Under the pieces are notes generated by a model. That model was not told the origin of the DNA. It made no database searches and was given only the letters and a program-made list of their open reading frames with translations. Of a stretch of 64,000 nt of DNA, positions 1-11,124 are shown piece by piece. A program made the position numbers and the translations under genes. Numbering within the stretch: position 1 is the stretch's first letter; each line of letters opens with the position of its first letter. The stretch is from assembly GCA_005778405.1 (NCBI GenBank), contig SXOA01000062.1, positions 1 to 64,000 of the forward strand, in the 5' to 3' direction. The DNA comes from Planctomycetaceae bacterium. Lineage in GTDB: Bacteria; Planctomycetota; Planctomycetia; Pirellulales; Pirellulaceae.

Positions 1-1725
1 GATTTCGCCGCCGGGCACGCGCGGGACCACCGAGTATGAGCCGTCCCGTTGGATGTTGGCCAGGAAGCGGTCGTTGGTGTCCTGCAATGTTGCGTGATTG
101 AGGATGCTGTCATTCCAGAGGCTGGCGAGGATCGACGCGACCGCCGGCTTGCAAATTTCGCAGCCCAGCCCGTGCCCCTCGCCGGCGATGAGGTCGTCGA
201 AGGTCTTGATCTGCTTGATTTTGACGATGTGGAAGAGTTCCTGGCGAGTGAAGGGGAAGTGCTCACACAGGTTCCTGTTCACCGTCTTGCCGGCCGCTTC
301 AAGCTGGCGGTTCAGAATCGACGTCACCAGCGGCACGCACCCTCCGCAGCCGGTGCCGGCCTTCGTGCAGGATTTGACTTCTCCCAACGTCAGCAGGTTT
401 CTTTCCTGAATGGCCGTGCAAAGCTCTCCCTTGGAGACGTTGTTGCACGAGCAGATCTGACAATCGTCGTCCATTGCATCCGCGCCGCCAGCACCATCCT
501 TCTTGCCGACGATCAGCTCGCCGGGAGGCACTGTCAGGAGTTTGCCGCTTTTGGCGAGCGAGGCCAGCATAGTGTAATCGTCGGCGTCGCCGACGAGCAC
601 TCCGCCGACCAGCTTTTTGCCGTCAGGGCTAAAGAGGAGCTTTTTGTAGACGCCGCCGAAGGGATCGTCGTAAACCAGCGGGCGAGCCCGTTCCGCTGGC
701 GCTTCGTAGTCCCCAAAGCTGGCCACGTCCACTCCCATCAGCTTGAGTTTCGTGGAAAGGTCGGCTCCGGTGAATTGCTTCTGGCCGCCACAGAGATTGG
801 CGGCGGCGACGTCGGCCATTTCGTAACCGGGGGCGACCAGGCCATAGACCATGGCGCGATGCAGGGCGACTTCGCCAATCGCGTAAATCCTCGCATCGCT
901 CGTTTGCAGATGGTCATTGATGGCCACGCCTCCCCGCTCGCCAACTTTGATGCCGCACTTGCGGGCCAATTCATCGCGGGGGCGGATGCCGGCGGAAACA
1001 ACGATCATGCCGACATCGAGTTCGGAGCCGTCGGTAAAGACCATCTTTTCCACCTTCTTCTCCCCCAGAACCTCCTTGGTCGCCTTCTGCAAATGCACCT
1101 TCACGCCCAGTGACTGGATTTTCTGCACCAGCAGCCGCGAGCCGGGGTCGTCCACCTGCCGGGGCATGAGCCGCGGGGCGAACTCGATGACGTGCGTTTC
1201 CAGCCCCAAATCGAAAGTTGCTTTCGCCGCTTCCAGGCCGAGCAAACCGCCCCCAATGACCGCAGCGGTCTTTACCTCCTTGGCGTGAGCGATGATCCGC
1301 TCCAGATCGTCTATCGTGCGGTAAAGGAAGACCCCCGGTTTATCAATGCCAGGGACCGGCGGCACAAACGGAAACGAGCCAGTGGCCAGGACGACATAAT
1401 CGTACTTGATGACCAAGCCCTGGTCTGAAGTCACAATCCGGCGCTCCCGGTCAATTTCGCTGGCTCGGTCGCCGACATGCAGCTCGATTCCCTGGTCGCG
1501 ATACCAATCGAGATTGGCGAGCATCAGCTTCTGGGCGCTGCGGCTGGCGAAGAAGGACGTGAGGCCGACGCGGTCGTAGGCGGCTCGCGGTTCTTCGCAG
1601 AAGGTGACGATACGGAAGCGGCGGCCGGTGTCGTACTCGATCAGTTTCTCGCAGAAACGGTGCCCGACCATGCCGTGGCCGATGACGACGATGGTTTGTT
1701 TGTCGAATCCAGATTGGGCGATCAT
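1..1725 (-). CDS. nirB: Nitrite reductase [NAD(P)H] large subunit, FAD/NAD and BFD [2Fe-2S] part; truncated by window edge
   Basis: Manual reverse-strand translation from ATG at 1725: MIAQSGFDKQTIVVIGHGMVGHRFCEKL...; FAD/NAD motifs (VVIGHGMVG, AAVIGGGLLGLEAA) and Cys pairs (CQICSCNNVSKGEL, CTKAGTGCGGC); open to window start. Confidence 0.85.
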   Translation of the reverse strand, partial: MIAQSGFDKQTIVVIGHGMVGHRFCEKLIEYDTGRRFRIVTFCEEPRAAYDRVGLTSFFASRSAQKLMLANLDWYRDQGIELHVGDRASEIDRERRIVTSDQGLVIKYDYVVLATGSFPFVPPVPGIDKPGVFLYRTIDDLERIIAHAKEVKTAAVIGGGLLGLEAAKATFDLGLETHVIEFAPRLMPRQVDDPGSRLLVQKIQSLGVKVHLQKATKEVLGEKKVEKMVFTDGSELDVGMIVVSAGIRPRDELARKCGIKVGERGGVAINDHLQTSDARIYAIGEVALHRAMVYGLVAPGYEMADVAAANLCGGQKQFTGADLSTKLKLMGVDVASFGDYEAPAERARPLVYDDPFGGVYKKLLFSPDGKKLVGGVLVGDADDYTMLASLAKSGKLLTVPPGELIVGKKDGAGGADAMDDDCQICSCNNVSKGELCTAIQERNLLTLGEVKSCTKAGTGCGGCVPLVTSILNRQLEAAGKTVNRNLCEHFPFTRQELFHIVKIKQIKTFDDLIAGEGHGLGCEICKPAVASILASLWNDSILNHATLQDTNDRFLANIQRDGSYSVVPRVPGGEI

Positions 1726-1759
1726 GTGGTATTTCTCCGTCAGTCAAGTCTCAAAACCC

Positions 1760-4021
1760 TCACCCCGGCCCTCTCCCAAAGGGAGAGGGGGATAAGTCGG
1801 CAACTTCGGCTCGCCGCACATTCACCGCGCAATTCTTATAGGAAGGCTGGCGGGAGTAAGGATCAAAATGAGCCAGTGTGAGCTGGTTGGTAGTTTCGTA
1901 ATGCATGGGAAGGAAGCACAGTCCGCGTTGCACGGTCGGCGTGACAAACGCCTTGGCGACAAGGCCCCCCCGTTGCGATTCGACGACGACCCGCTGGTTG
2001 GAGGTGATTCGCAGCTTGCGGGCGTCTTCGGGATTCAGCTCGACGTAAATTTCCGCCGGATAAAGCTGGCGGAGGACGGCTGATTTCTTGGTTCGCGTTT
2101 GCGTATGCCACTGCGAAGCGGTGCCGCGGCCCGTGAGCAGCAGGAAGGGATACTTTTCGCTAGGAGGCTCGGGCATCTCCGCCGGCATCTCGAACAGGAA
2201 TTTGGCTTTGCCGTCGTCGTGATAAAAACGCCCTTCGGCAAAGAGCCGCCGCTGCGTGCCTTCATCGCGCTCGCCCGACGAAGGATAAGGCCACTGCACT
2301 CCGCCGCGCTGGTCGATCATGCGGTAATCTTCGATGCCAGTGATGTCGCAGGGCTGGCCGCGCGAGAGCTCCTTGAGAATCTGGAACACCTGCTCGGGGC
2401 TGGTCCAGCGCGAGAACATTTCACCGCAGCCCCAAGCGTCGGCAATCAGGCGAAAGATGTGAAAATCGGCGAGCGCCTGACCAGGAGCAGGGACCACCTT
2501 CTTAATAACCCCAAACCGCCGCTCCGAGTTGATGAACGTTCCTTCCTTTTCCCCCCAAGACGCGGCAGGCAACACCAAGTGCGCGAGCTCGGCGGTTTCC
2601 GTGGAGTGGTACATGTCCTGGACCACCAAAAAGTCGAGCCGGCTGAGGATATCGCGGACAGCGTGCTGGTTGATCCAAGAATGGGCCGTGTTGGTGGCGA
2701 CGATCCAGAGCCCCTTGATCTGGTCTCTCAGAATCCCTTCGATGATCCGGTCGTAGCTCCAACTGGGCTGCGTGGGAATGCGTTCCTTGTCGACCCCCAG
2801 AATGCCAGCCACCTTCTCGCGATGCTGGGGATTCTCAAAGGCTCGCCCACCGAGCAAGTTGGTGGTGTTGCTGAACAGCCGCGAGCCCATCGCGTTGCAT
2901 TGTCCCGTGATGGAATTGGCCCCCGTTCCCGGCCGGCCGATGTTGCCCGTCATCAGTGCCAGGTTAATGATGGCCTGGGCAGTGCGGACCCCTTCGTAGC
3001 TCTGGTTGACTCCCATCGTCCACCAGAACGAGACCCGCTTCCCTTCATGGATCAGTCGGGCTGATTTTTCCAGGACGGCAGTTTCGAGTCCACTCACTTT
3101 GGAAACATACTCGGGCGTAAACTGCCTGACGTGCTCGGCGAAAGCTTCGAATCCCGTCGTGTGCGCGGCGAGAAACTCCCGATCGATCCATTCTTCGCGA
3201 ATGAGAATGTGAGCCAGGCCGTAGAGCAGCGCCAGGTCCGATTTCGGCTGGAGCGGCAGGTGGAGCGTGGCCGCCATCGCCGTTTCCGTCGTCCGCGGAT
3301 CGACCACGATGATCTGCGGCTCGTGGGGGTTGCGGCAGATTCTCTGCCACATGATCGGGTGCGCGATGCAAAGATTCGAGCCGACCAGAACGATCACGTC
3401 GGATTCTTCAAAGTCCTGATAGGTGTAAGGGGGAGCGTCGAAGCCAAAGGACTGCTTGTAGGCGACGACCGAGGTGGCCATGCATTGCCGCGTGTTGCCA
3501 TCGCCATGCAGCATCCCCATGCCGAACTTGGCGAGGCTGCCGAGGAAGGCCATTTCCTCGGTCGGAATCTGGCCCGTGCCGAGGAAGGCGATGGAATGGG
3601 GGCCGTGCTTGGCTTGAATCCCTTTCATCCGCTGGCAAAACGTCTGGAGCGCGGCGGCCCAGGGGACCGGACGCAGCGTTCCACCGGCATCGCGCAAAAG
3701 CGGGGTCGTTGCCCGATCGGGAGAATTCAATACGGTCAGCGCTTCCCAGCCCTTCGGGCAGGCCATGCCAAGGTTCACCGGATAATTCGTCGTCGGTGTC
3801 AAGTTGACCGCCTGCCCCTCTTTCAAATGGATGTTGAGTCCACAGCCGGTGGAACAAAAGCCGCAGACCATCGTAGTGGTGGCATCGGGCTGCTTGCCGG
3901 CGGGAACTTTCCCTAGTCCAAAACGGCCGGGAGTGAGCAAAAGGTCGCGAGTCAGCGGACCGGTCGGCTGCCAGAGCAGATCCGCGAGGACCGAGCGTAT
4001 TGTTTCGGCGGCAGCGGTCAT
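1760..4021 (-). CDS. nasA: Assimilatory nitrate reductase catalytic subunit (molybdopterin oxidoreductase)
   Basis: 753 aa ORF; N-terminal 4Fe-4S motif [13 protein letters not shown]...[41 protein letters not shown]; molydopterin-binding C-terminus; next to nirB and NarK. Confidence 0.85.
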   Translation of the reverse strand: MTAAAETIRSVLADLLWQPTGPLTRDLLLTPGRFGLGKVPAGKQPDATTTMVCGFCSTGCGLNIHLKEGQAVNLTPTTNYPVNLGMACPKGWEALTVLNSPDRATTPLLRDAGGTLRPVPWAAALQTFCQRMKGIQAKHGPHSIAFLGTGQIPTEEMAFLGSLAKFGMGMLHGDGNTRQCMATSVVAYKQSFGFDAPPYTYQDFEESDVIVLVGSNLCIAHPIMWQRICRNPHEPQIIVVDPRTTETAMAATLHLPLQPKSDLALLYGLAHILIREEWIDREFLAAHTTGFEAFAEHVRQFTPEYVSKVSGLETAVLEKSARLIHEGKRVSFWWTMGVNQSYEGVRTAQAIINLALMTGNIGRPGTGANSITGQCNAMGSRLFSNTTNLLGGRAFENPQHREKVAGILGVDKERIPTQPSWSYDRIIEGILRDQIKGLWIVATNTAHSWINQHAVRDILSRLDFLVVQDMYHSTETAELAHLVLPAASWGEKEGTFINSERRFGVIKKVVPAPGQALADFHIFRLIADAWGCGEMFSRWTSPEQVFQILKELSRGQPCDITGIEDYRMIDQRGGVQWPYPSSGERDEGTQRRLFAEGRFYHDDGKAKFLFEMPAEMPEPPSEKYPFLLLTGRGTASQWHTQTRTKKSAVLRQLYPAEIYVELNPEDARKLRITSNQRVVVESQRGGLVAKAFVTPTVQRGLCFLPMHYETTNQLTLAHFDPYSRQPSYKNCAVNVRRAEVADLSPSPFGRGPG

Positions 4022-5736
4022 GCGGCGGGAGTTCCTGGCATCTTGGGGGCGATGACGGCGCTAAAGAACAAGTAGCGTTCCAGCACTTCGCCGAGAAAGC
4101 AAATCCCTAGGGCCAAGACCATCGCGACCGCGATGAACTGGGTTGAAAGAGTCTGCTGTGGATCGAGGAGTGGGGCGAGGAACAGGAAGCCGGGCAGGGC
4201 GATTCCACCAGCGACTCCACAGAGAAATCGCTGGCTCGTCCGGCGGGCAAGTTCACCCGTGGTTAGCATGGCCGTCCGTTTAAGCGGAGTCAGCCGGCGG
4301 CTGAGCAGGTGTGAGAATAGGGAGGCTTCAAACAGGAGTTTGACGACGGCCACCAGCGCCAAAATACCACAGAGGTTGCGGCCATAATCCGTCATGATTT
4401 GTGGCACACTCAACGACTCCGTGAAGGCCGCAGCCACAAACGCGATAAGGAGCGAGGTGGGAATTCCGAGCAGCGCGCCGGTCAGCAGAAAACGCAGCCC
4501 CGTTCGCGACCAGTGCCAGAGCGGCCGGCGGGTGCTGTCGTAGACCATCACGGAGCAAAAGACTCCCGTTAAGCCGGTCGCGACCACGCTCCAGCCCAGC
4601 AGGTCATTCGCTCCCCGGGAAATGTTGATGTTCCAAACCGAGAGCCACGGCAGCGCGGCATACAGCGAGGCCAGTGCCGCAAAGGCCCCGAAGCAGACAA
4701 TCTCGCGGCTGAGCCAGGAGGTCAGAAGGCCGATGACGGCTCGGAAGGCGAACAATGGCCGCCCCAGGTGGAACAGCGAAGCACCCATGCCGAGCATTCC
4801 GAGTGCGAAAGCGGCAATCAGATGCACGGCGCGAGTTTGCTCGATAGTTTCCTGTCCGTTGACCGCCAGAACGCGGCCCAACAATTGTTCCACGACGAAT
4901 GTACCGACGGACATCTGGGTGAGCACCAGCATCAGCACCAGCGGCCAGTGGGCATGTTGCGGCGAGGCCGCGTAGTAATCCGCCGGCAGCAAGTTTCGCG
5001 GGAGCGGGCGGCGGGTCTTGAACGTGGTCGTCGGCAGCGTGTAGCTCGGAGCGGCAGCGCCGGGTAGAAACTGATTGGCCTCGCTCTCTTCGATGATGGC
5101 CTGCTTGTTCACCAGCGTGATCCGAATCGCCCCATTCGGGCAAGACTGCACGCAAGCCGGAGCTTCGCCAACTGCTAGGCGATTCTGGCACATGTCGCAC
5201 TTGCGGACGATTCCTTTGGAGTGGCTGTATTTGGGAACGTCGTAGGGGCATTTCAAGATGCAATACTGGCAGCCGATGCATTGGTCATCGAGATGTTTGA
5301 CAATGCCGGTGGCCGGATCCTTGACATAGGCATTCACGGGGCAGCCATGCAAGCAGGCAGGTTCCAGGCAATGATGGCAGGCGCTCGTGACATGCTGAAT
5401 CACCGGCAATTCGGCCGAACCGCCGCTCAGCAGGCCGACGGAACGCCAAGTTTCGTCCTCTTCCAAGCCGTTAAGATTGTGGCAGGCAACCACGCAGGCT
5501 TTGCAGCCGGAGCAGGAATCGAGATCGACCTCGAAAGCGTACTGCTCCCCGTCCCGAGGAGCCGTGAGCGGAATGAGATTGCGATAATACTTTTCCTGGT
5601 CAGGGAGTGAGTCACATTCATGGTGCCGAGCGAACTGCTCTACCGCCGTCAGCTGCTGCTGATCGCGCAGGAGCTCATCGAGCAACTTCAGACCGGTGCG
5701 AGCAGGCGCACTTGGCTCCAAGAGTAAAGCGGACAT
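4018..5736 (-). CDS. Fused DmsB-like 4x[4Fe-4S] ferredoxin subunit and DmsC-like membrane anchor
   Basis: Motifs [53 protein letters not shown]...[10 protein letters not shown] followed by multiple hydrophobic TM segments; ATGA overlap with the nitrate reductase start; start chosen at MSALLLEP. Confidence 0.82.
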   Translation of the reverse strand: MSALLLEPSAPARTGLKLLDELLRDQQQLTAVEQFARHHECDSLPDQEKYYRNLIPLTAPRDGEQYAFEVDLDSCSGCKACVVACHNLNGLEEDETWRSVGLLSGGSAELPVIQHVTSACHHCLEPACLHGCPVNAYVKDPATGIVKHLDDQCIGCQYCILKCPYDVPKYSHSKGIVRKCDMCQNRLAVGEAPACVQSCPNGAIRITLVNKQAIIEESEANQFLPGAAAPSYTLPTTTFKTRRPLPRNLLPADYYAASPQHAHWPLVLMLVLTQMSVGTFVVEQLLGRVLAVNGQETIEQTRAVHLIAAFALGMLGMGASLFHLGRPLFAFRAVIGLLTSWLSREIVCFGAFAALASLYAALPWLSVWNINISRGANDLLGWSVVATGLTGVFCSVMVYDSTRRPLWHWSRTGLRFLLTGALLGIPTSLLIAFVAAAFTESLSVPQIMTDYGRNLCGILALVAVVKLLFEASLFSHLLSRRLTPLKRTAMLTTGELARRTSQRFLCGVAGGIALPGFLFLAPLLDPQQTLSTQFIAVAMVLALGICFLGEVLERYLFFSAVIAPKMPGTPAA

Positions 5737-6101
5737 TAACGAAAAGCACTTCCTGCTCGGGGAAAGGTCCAAACAGCCGCATGGCCTATGCGGCGCCAAT
5801 CATCCGCCTGGAAGAAGCGCCGGGAATTGATTCGCAAGTCCTATGCCACCAGGGCACAAGTAACGAAGGGGAGGAATCGGCCCGCAAAGCTAGCCATGAT
5901 GGCTGCGACCTTCTGGGGCCTGCACCATAATTGGGCAGTCATCGCCAACTCCGCAGGCATTGCGCTCTGCTTCCACTTACGACTATGGCCAGATTCTCGA
6001 AATCCTTGCCGGCACTTGATTTGCAAACAAGTGCGCCACGAAGAATCCTCATGGCACCATCACAGGGCTCTTGTCACGCAAGCAGTTTCTGAGGCGGGAT
6101 T

Positions 6102-7496
6102 GTGCCGCACGTCGGACTCTTCACGCATCGTTTCGTGCATCCCGCCTCCCATCAGAAAGCTTCTGTGCTGTCGATCTCTCCCGCGCCTTCCCTCGCCAGC
6201 CCGCGCTGGCGCGTGCTCATTCTCTCGACCGTCGCTTTCACTTTGATGTTCAACGTCTGGCTGATGTTGGGCGTTCTCGGAATACCTATCCGAAAGGGAC
6301 TCGAACTCAGCGATTCGCAATTGGAGTGGCTGATTGCCGTTGCGATCCTTTCGGGCGCACTGTTGCGGCTGAACTTCGGCATTTGGACGGATCGGTTTGG
6401 CGGCCGAAACATGATGGTCTTCCTGTTGCTGTCCTCCGCGATACCGACCTATCTGTTCAGTCTGTCCGATTCGTACATGGAACTTTTCATGTGCGCGGCG
6501 CTCTTTGGCATGTCGGGCAACTCGTTTTCCGTCGGCATCGCCTGGAATTCAGCCTGGTTTCCGCCACAGACCAAAGGGACAGCTCTGGGGGTGTTCGGGG
6601 CCGGTAATGTCGGTGCCGCGGGGACCAAGCTGCTGGTGCTGTTCGTGCCCGCGATCCTGACTCTGGTTCCGGCCGCGGGCTTTCTGTGGGGCTGGATACC
6701 CGGCGGCTGGCGGTTCATTCCGTCGCTCTATGCGGTGCTGCTCGTGATGATGGCCGGAGTCATTCTGCTGGTCGCTCCCAAAAATGATCCTCGTCCGGCG
6801 CAAGGCCGTTCGATGCTCTCCTTGATGTCGCCGCTGCGGTACTTGAGAGTCTGGCGTTTCAGCCTGTACTATGTCGTCGTGTTCGGTGCCTATGTCGCCC
6901 TCTCGAGCTGGCTCCCGAAGTTCTACATTGATACCTACAAACTCTCACTGCACACCGCCGCGCTCTACACCGCATCGTTCATTTTCCCCGCGAGTCTTTT
7001 GCGGCCACTGGGAGGTTACCTGTCGGACAAATTCGGCCCGCGCGTCGTGACTTACTGGGTCTTTGCTGTCATGACCGTGGCGCTCGCCATCCTGGCGATT
7101 CCCAGCGGCGAATATCTGGGCGTCGCCTATTATCCCTCAGCCGGAGTGTTTGCCATGCTGATGTTTGTCGTCGGCTGCGGAATGGGGATTGGCAAGGCCT
7201 CGGTTTACAAGTACATCCCCAATTATTTTCCGCAGGATGTTGGCGCCGTGGGCGGCCTTGTGGGATTGCTTGGTGCCCTGGGGGGATTCTTTCTGCCACC
7301 ACTGTTCGGCGCTCTGGGCCGCTGGTCCGGCGTGCCCCAAATGGCTTTCGTCGCACTGCTGGCGCTCACTGCCGGTAGCCTGGCGTGGTTGCACGTGGCA
7401 GTTGTCCAGATGCGCGGCGCATCCCTCTCATCGGCAGCGAATCTCTTGCCACCTCCGGCTCTCTCTGGATCCCTGGAGGCGGAAAGTTCAACCTGA
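6102..7496 (+). CDS. narK: MFS nitrate/nitrite transporter, NarK/NasA type
   Basis: 464 aa polytopic ORF; RFGGRNMMVFLLLSSAIPTY, GNSFSVGIAWNSAWFPPQTKGTALGVFGAGNVGAAGTK; gene context. Exact start uncertain. Confidence 0.8.
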   Translation: MPHVGLFTHRFVHPASHQKASVLSISPAPSLASPRWRVLILSTVAFTLMFNVWLMLGVLGIPIRKGLELSDSQLEWLIAVAILSGALLRLNFGIWTDRFGGRNMMVFLLLSSAIPTYLFSLSDSYMELFMCAALFGMSGNSFSVGIAWNSAWFPPQTKGTALGVFGAGNVGAAGTKLLVLFVPAILTLVPAAGFLWGWIPGGWRFIPSLYAVLLVMMAGVILLVAPKNDPRPAQGRSMLSLMSPLRYLRVWRFSLYYVVVFGAYVALSSWLPKFYIDTYKLSLHTAALYTASFIFPASLLRPLGGYLSDKFGPRVVTYWVFAVMTVALAILAIPSGEYLGVAYYPSAGVFAMLMFVVGCGMGIGKASVYKYIPNYFPQDVGAVGGLVGLLGALGGFFLPPLFGALGRWSGVPQMAFVALLALTAGSLAWLHVAVVQMRGASLSSAANLLPPPALSGSLEAESST

Positions 7497-7621
7497 TCTC
7501 AATCGGAGGTTCGATTAGCTCTTGTGAGAAAGAACTGGCCGCCAAAAACAGACTTGGGCGACGCTTTCCCAACCGCAAGAGATTGCTTAGAGCTTCGTCG
7601 TTTCTCGATACATAGTGTGCC

Positions 7622-8764
7622 TTACCCAAACCGAAGCGCAGGAACAATCTCTGCCCGAGCGGCTTGAAATGCTGGGACAATACCGGCAACAAGTCCCACC
7701 AGGAGCGCGACAGCGAGCCCCGTCAAACCGAGCGAAATCGAGGGCAAGAAGGTGATCAAGATCCCCTCGGTCCCCAGGGCAAAGTTGCTCGTGCTCAAAA
7801 TGATCAAGGCCGTTCCAATCCCAAGAGCGCCACCCGCAACGCTGACCAAGAGGCTCTCGGTGATCACAAAGGCAAAAATGTGCCATCCCGTGAAGCCCAT
7901 GGTTTGCAGGACGGCATGCTCCTTGATTCGGTCCTGCACGCCCATGACGGTCGTCGTGGCGACCAGACCGAGTACCAGGGCAACGCAGGCAAACCCCAAA
8001 TACTGCGTGAATCCGACCAACTCGACCAGGTCCCCGACCGCGCTGGCCTGAAATACTCCCTTGGTGCGGGTGTTGGTTGCTATGGGACCCGAGCGAAAAA
8101 GGTCGTCGATTGCCTGGCTGGTCGACTGCGGATCTGCGTTGTCTTCGAGTTTTACTTCCAGCTGAGTGACCGTTCCAACCGAGTTCAAGCCTTTGGTTCG
8201 CTGTAGGAAATCGAGGTGCGTGAAGATCATGTTCTCTGTGGATTGATCGGGCGAGCGAAAGATTCCGGTTACCGTGACGGTCAGCATTCCGATAGAGAAC
8301 TTTTGGCCGACTGCGAGTCGCCGCCGTTGGGCAACGGACTGGCCGACGATGGCCGCATCCTGCTGGCGCTCGAACGTGGACCAGTCTCCTTCCAGCAGAT
8401 CGAGCGAACGCACTTGCCGCAGCTTGTCCGCCGGCAACCCATTGAAAACCACCACGTCCAAACTGGCGCGGCAGTTATTCATGTAGACCTTGATCGGCAC
8501 AGCGCTCTTCACGCCGGGCAGTCGCTCAACACGACGTGCGTAATCTTCCGGCAGCTTACTGGTGCTCGGACAAAAGCGGTTGGCTTGGAAGGCAATCAGG
8601 GTGTGGTCATGCCGGCGGTCGTTAAGCAGCCGCGTCAGTCCCTCTTGGACCGCAGTGACAAACGAGAACACGAGGAGCGCCACCGCCGTGCCACTGACGG
8701 TGAGCAGCGTGCGCGTGCGATGCCGCCAGAGGGTCTTCAGGACATAGGGGAGAAAACGGAACAT
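7622..8764 (-). CDS. ABC transporter permease, FtsX/MacB type (DevC-like)
   Basis: 380 aa; LKTLWRHRTRTLLTVSGTAVALLVFSFV N-terminus; C-terminal FtsX TM region; adjacent ATPase. Confidence 0.85.
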   Translation of the reverse strand: MFRFLPYVLKTLWRHRTRTLLTVSGTAVALLVFSFVTAVQEGLTRLLNDRRHDHTLIAFQANRFCPSTSKLPEDYARRVERLPGVKSAVPIKVYMNNCRASLDVVVFNGLPADKLRQVRSLDLLEGDWSTFERQQDAAIVGQSVAQRRRLAVGQKFSIGMLTVTVTGIFRSPDQSTENMIFTHLDFLQRTKGLNSVGTVTQLEVKLEDNADPQSTSQAIDDLFRSGPIATNTRTKGVFQASAVGDLVELVGFTQYLGFACVALVLGLVATTTVMGVQDRIKEHAVLQTMGFTGWHIFAFVITESLLVSVAGGALGIGTALIILSTSNFALGTEGILITFLPSISLGLTGLAVALLVGLVAGIVPAFQAARAEIVPALRFG

Positions 8765-8773
8765 GGCAGGGCC

Positions 8774-9478
8774 TCAGGGAGTAGTTGCCAGCGAATTTGT
8801 TGCGGCGAGTTCCAGCAGCTTTCCCCGGTCCAATCGCAGTTGCCGAGATGCGATGGCGGCTGCATCCGGATCATGCGTAACCATCAGCAGGGTCATCCCC
8901 AGCTCACGATTCAATCGCTGCAGCAGGACGAGGATCTGCTCGGAGGTTTCCGCATCCAGGTCGCCCGTGGGCTCGTCTGCCACCACCAACGTGGGACTGG
9001 CCACAATCGCCCGCGCTATGCCGACTCGCTGCTCCTGCCCGCCGGAAAGTTGGCGGGGGTAATGCTCCGCGCGATCGGTCAATCCCACCGCTTCCAGCGC
9101 GACGCTCACACGTCGCTGGCGTTCACTTCTGGAAAGGGGCAGGAGCAACAGCGGCATTTCAATATTCTCGTAGGCGGTGAGCACGGGAATGAGATTGTGG
9201 GTTTGAAAGATATAGCCGACGTTTTGGGCGCGCCAGCGGGCCAGCCGAGTCCGCGAAAGCTGAGTAATATCGACGCCATCCACCACGATGCTCCCGGCAG
9301 TTGGCCGGTCAATTCCGGCGATCAAATTGAGGAGCGTACTTTTTCCGGAGCCGCTCGCGCCCATCAGCGAAACGAAGTCACCTCGTTCAACCACCAGCGA
9401 TGCGCCTTCGAGGGGCGTAATCGTTTGGTCTCCCTTGATGAAGCGTTTCGTGACGGATTCCACATGCAGTAGAGCCAT
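8774..9478 (-). CDS. ABC transporter ATP-binding protein (MacB/LolD type)
   Basis: Walker [12 protein letters not shown], signature [15 protein letters not shown], Walker [13 protein letters not shown]. Confidence 0.95.
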   Translation of the reverse strand: MALLHVESVTKRFIKGDQTITPLEGASLVVERGDFVSLMGASGSGKSTLLNLIAGIDRPTAGSIVVDGVDITQLSRTRLARWRAQNVGYIFQTHNLIPVLTAYENIEMPLLLLPLSRSERQRRVSVALEAVGLTDRAEHYPRQLSGGQEQRVGIARAIVASPTLVVADEPTGDLDAETSEQILVLLQRLNRELGMTLLMVTHDPDAAAIASRQLRLDRGKLLELAATNSLATTP

Positions 9479-9493
9479 GGCTTCGCCTCTATA

Positions 9494-11116
9494 TCATTTG
9501 CCACCGTGAGGGGGAGTTATCGACGCTTCCATTCCGTGGGCTGCCGCTCTATTCTTGACAGCCTCTTTGCCAAGCGAAATGTCTTCCCGGACAATGCGAA
9601 TTCGCTCCCCTTCCTGGAGAGTCTCCCGACCGTTGACGATCAGCCGGTCGCCAATCGACAGCCCGCTCAACACTTCGACGAGCTCGCGGGAAATCGGCCG
9701 ACCGAGCTTTACCTTTTGCTGGCGTGCTATCCCATTGGCAAGATCGGCAACCCAGACGCTGGCTCCATCGCCGGTGCCCTCAATGAGCGACGAAGGCGCG
9801 GCAATCCTGAGGGCCGCAACACCTTCACCGCGGGGCTTCGCAGTCTCTGCCGGCGCGAGGAAAGTCACTTGGACCAACATGTCCGGCTTGATGACCGAGG
9901 GAGGCTTGTCAATGGCCACCTTGATCTGAAGTGTATTCTTCTGGATGTCGGCGATGGACGTGGCGGTGATCACTTTGCCCGCTATCGGTTCCTTCACCGC
10001 GGGTGTCTCAATCTGGACGGTCTGCCCGACGATCACCTGAGGCACGTCTTCCAAGCGCACATCGGCTCGCACTTGCAGGGATTCGGGGTCGTACATCGTG
10101 ACGACCGTGCTTGCGTCGGCCATTCCAGCCGGCGTCAACCCCATCAACTTAGCGCCTGGTCGGGAAGTCAGGGCCAGGATTTTGCCGTCCACTGGCGCAC
10201 GAATCACCGCGCGTTCTAAGCGTAATTTGGCAATATCCAGTGCTGCTTCGGCTTGCGCGACCTGCGCCTTGGCCCCGGCAACACTTGCCAAGGCTTCAGT
10301 CGCTGCGCGCTGTTCATCCACCTTGAGTTCCAATTGTCGCTGCAACACGTCGCGCCGTTTGATTAACGCGGTTTGCTCCCGCTTGAGAGCCTCCGTTTGG
10401 CGGCTGAATTCGTCGAGCTGCGCGACGGCAACTTTCAGGTCATTTTGGGCGCGCTGGACCGTGATGGCCGGCACGGCGTCCTTGGCGGCCGTTTTTGTCT
10501 CCACTTCCTGCTCGGCAAGTGCCTTACGTGATTTTCCGGCATCGATTTGTGCTGGCAGGCGGGCCAGGTCGGTTTCGACCTTGGAAAGCTGCGCTTCGGC
10601 ATCGGCCAACTCCGCCAGACGCCCAAGGGGATCGTGCAGAAGCTTCTGGGCGGCTGCCGAGGTCGCTTCTGCCGCGTCTAGCTGGGCCTGCCGCAACGCC
10701 AGGTCGGCGTCGGCCTGTCGAATCGCCAGTTTGGCGTCCTGATCGATCAAGTAGGCAACGGGTTCGCCCGCCGTGAGCGACTGCCCCTCAATAACCGTCA
10801 TTCGCGCCACAACTCCCTCCGTGAGCGCGCTGACGGTGATTGGGGTGGGACGAGGTTCGACCCATCCCGCCGCTTGGAAGAGCGGAGTATCCGCCGCTTG
10901 AGACACCGCGCGGGTCGCGATGACCGGTACCACGGTTACCGATGTAGTCGGTAACAGCCGATCACGCAGGGACCAGCCCAGAAGCGCGGCAACGCCGATC
11001 AAGAGCGTGGCCGGCACCACGTAACGCACGAACAGGTTGCGTGGCCGTTTGACACTCGCCGAAGCGCGCGGCGAACGGTCGACGGCCAGTTCTTGCAAAT
11101 TCACTTGTGCGGACAT
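9494..11116 (-). CDS. HlyD/MacA-family efflux periplasmic adaptor
   Basis: Single N-terminal TM, GWVEPRPTPITVSALTEGVVARMTVIEGQSLTAGEPVAYL, coiled coil, APVDGKILALTSRPGAKL. Confidence 0.9.
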   Translation of the reverse strand: MSAQVNLQELAVDRSPRASASVKRPRNLFVRYVVPATLLIGVAALLGWSLRDRLLPTTSVTVVPVIATRAVSQAADTPLFQAAGWVEPRPTPITVSALTEGVVARMTVIEGQSLTAGEPVAYLIDQDAKLAIRQADADLALRQAQLDAAEATSAAAQKLLHDPLGRLAELADAEAQLSKVETDLARLPAQIDAGKSRKALAEQEVETKTAAKDAVPAITVQRAQNDLKVAVAQLDEFSRQTEALKREQTALIKRRDVLQRQLELKVDEQRAATEALASVAGAKAQVAQAEAALDIAKLRLERAVIRAPVDGKILALTSRPGAKLMGLTPAGMADASTVVTMYDPESLQVRADVRLEDVPQVIVGQTVQIETPAVKEPIAGKVITATSIADIQKNTLQIKVAIDKPPSVIKPDMLVQVTFLAPAETAKPRGEGVAALRIAAPSSLIEGTGDGASVWVADLANGIARQQKVKLGRPISRELVEVLSGLSIGDRLIVNGRETLQEGERIRIVREDISLGKEAVKNRAAAHGMEASITPPHGGK

Positions 11117-11124
11117 AGTAGTTC

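Noticed and set aside
49-1113. 354-aa plus-strand ORF
   Set aside because: Antisense shadow of the nirB reading frame, which carries clear family motifs
8216-9472. 418-aa plus-strand ORF
   Set aside because: Antisense to the ABC permease/ATPase genes, which have diagnostic motifs
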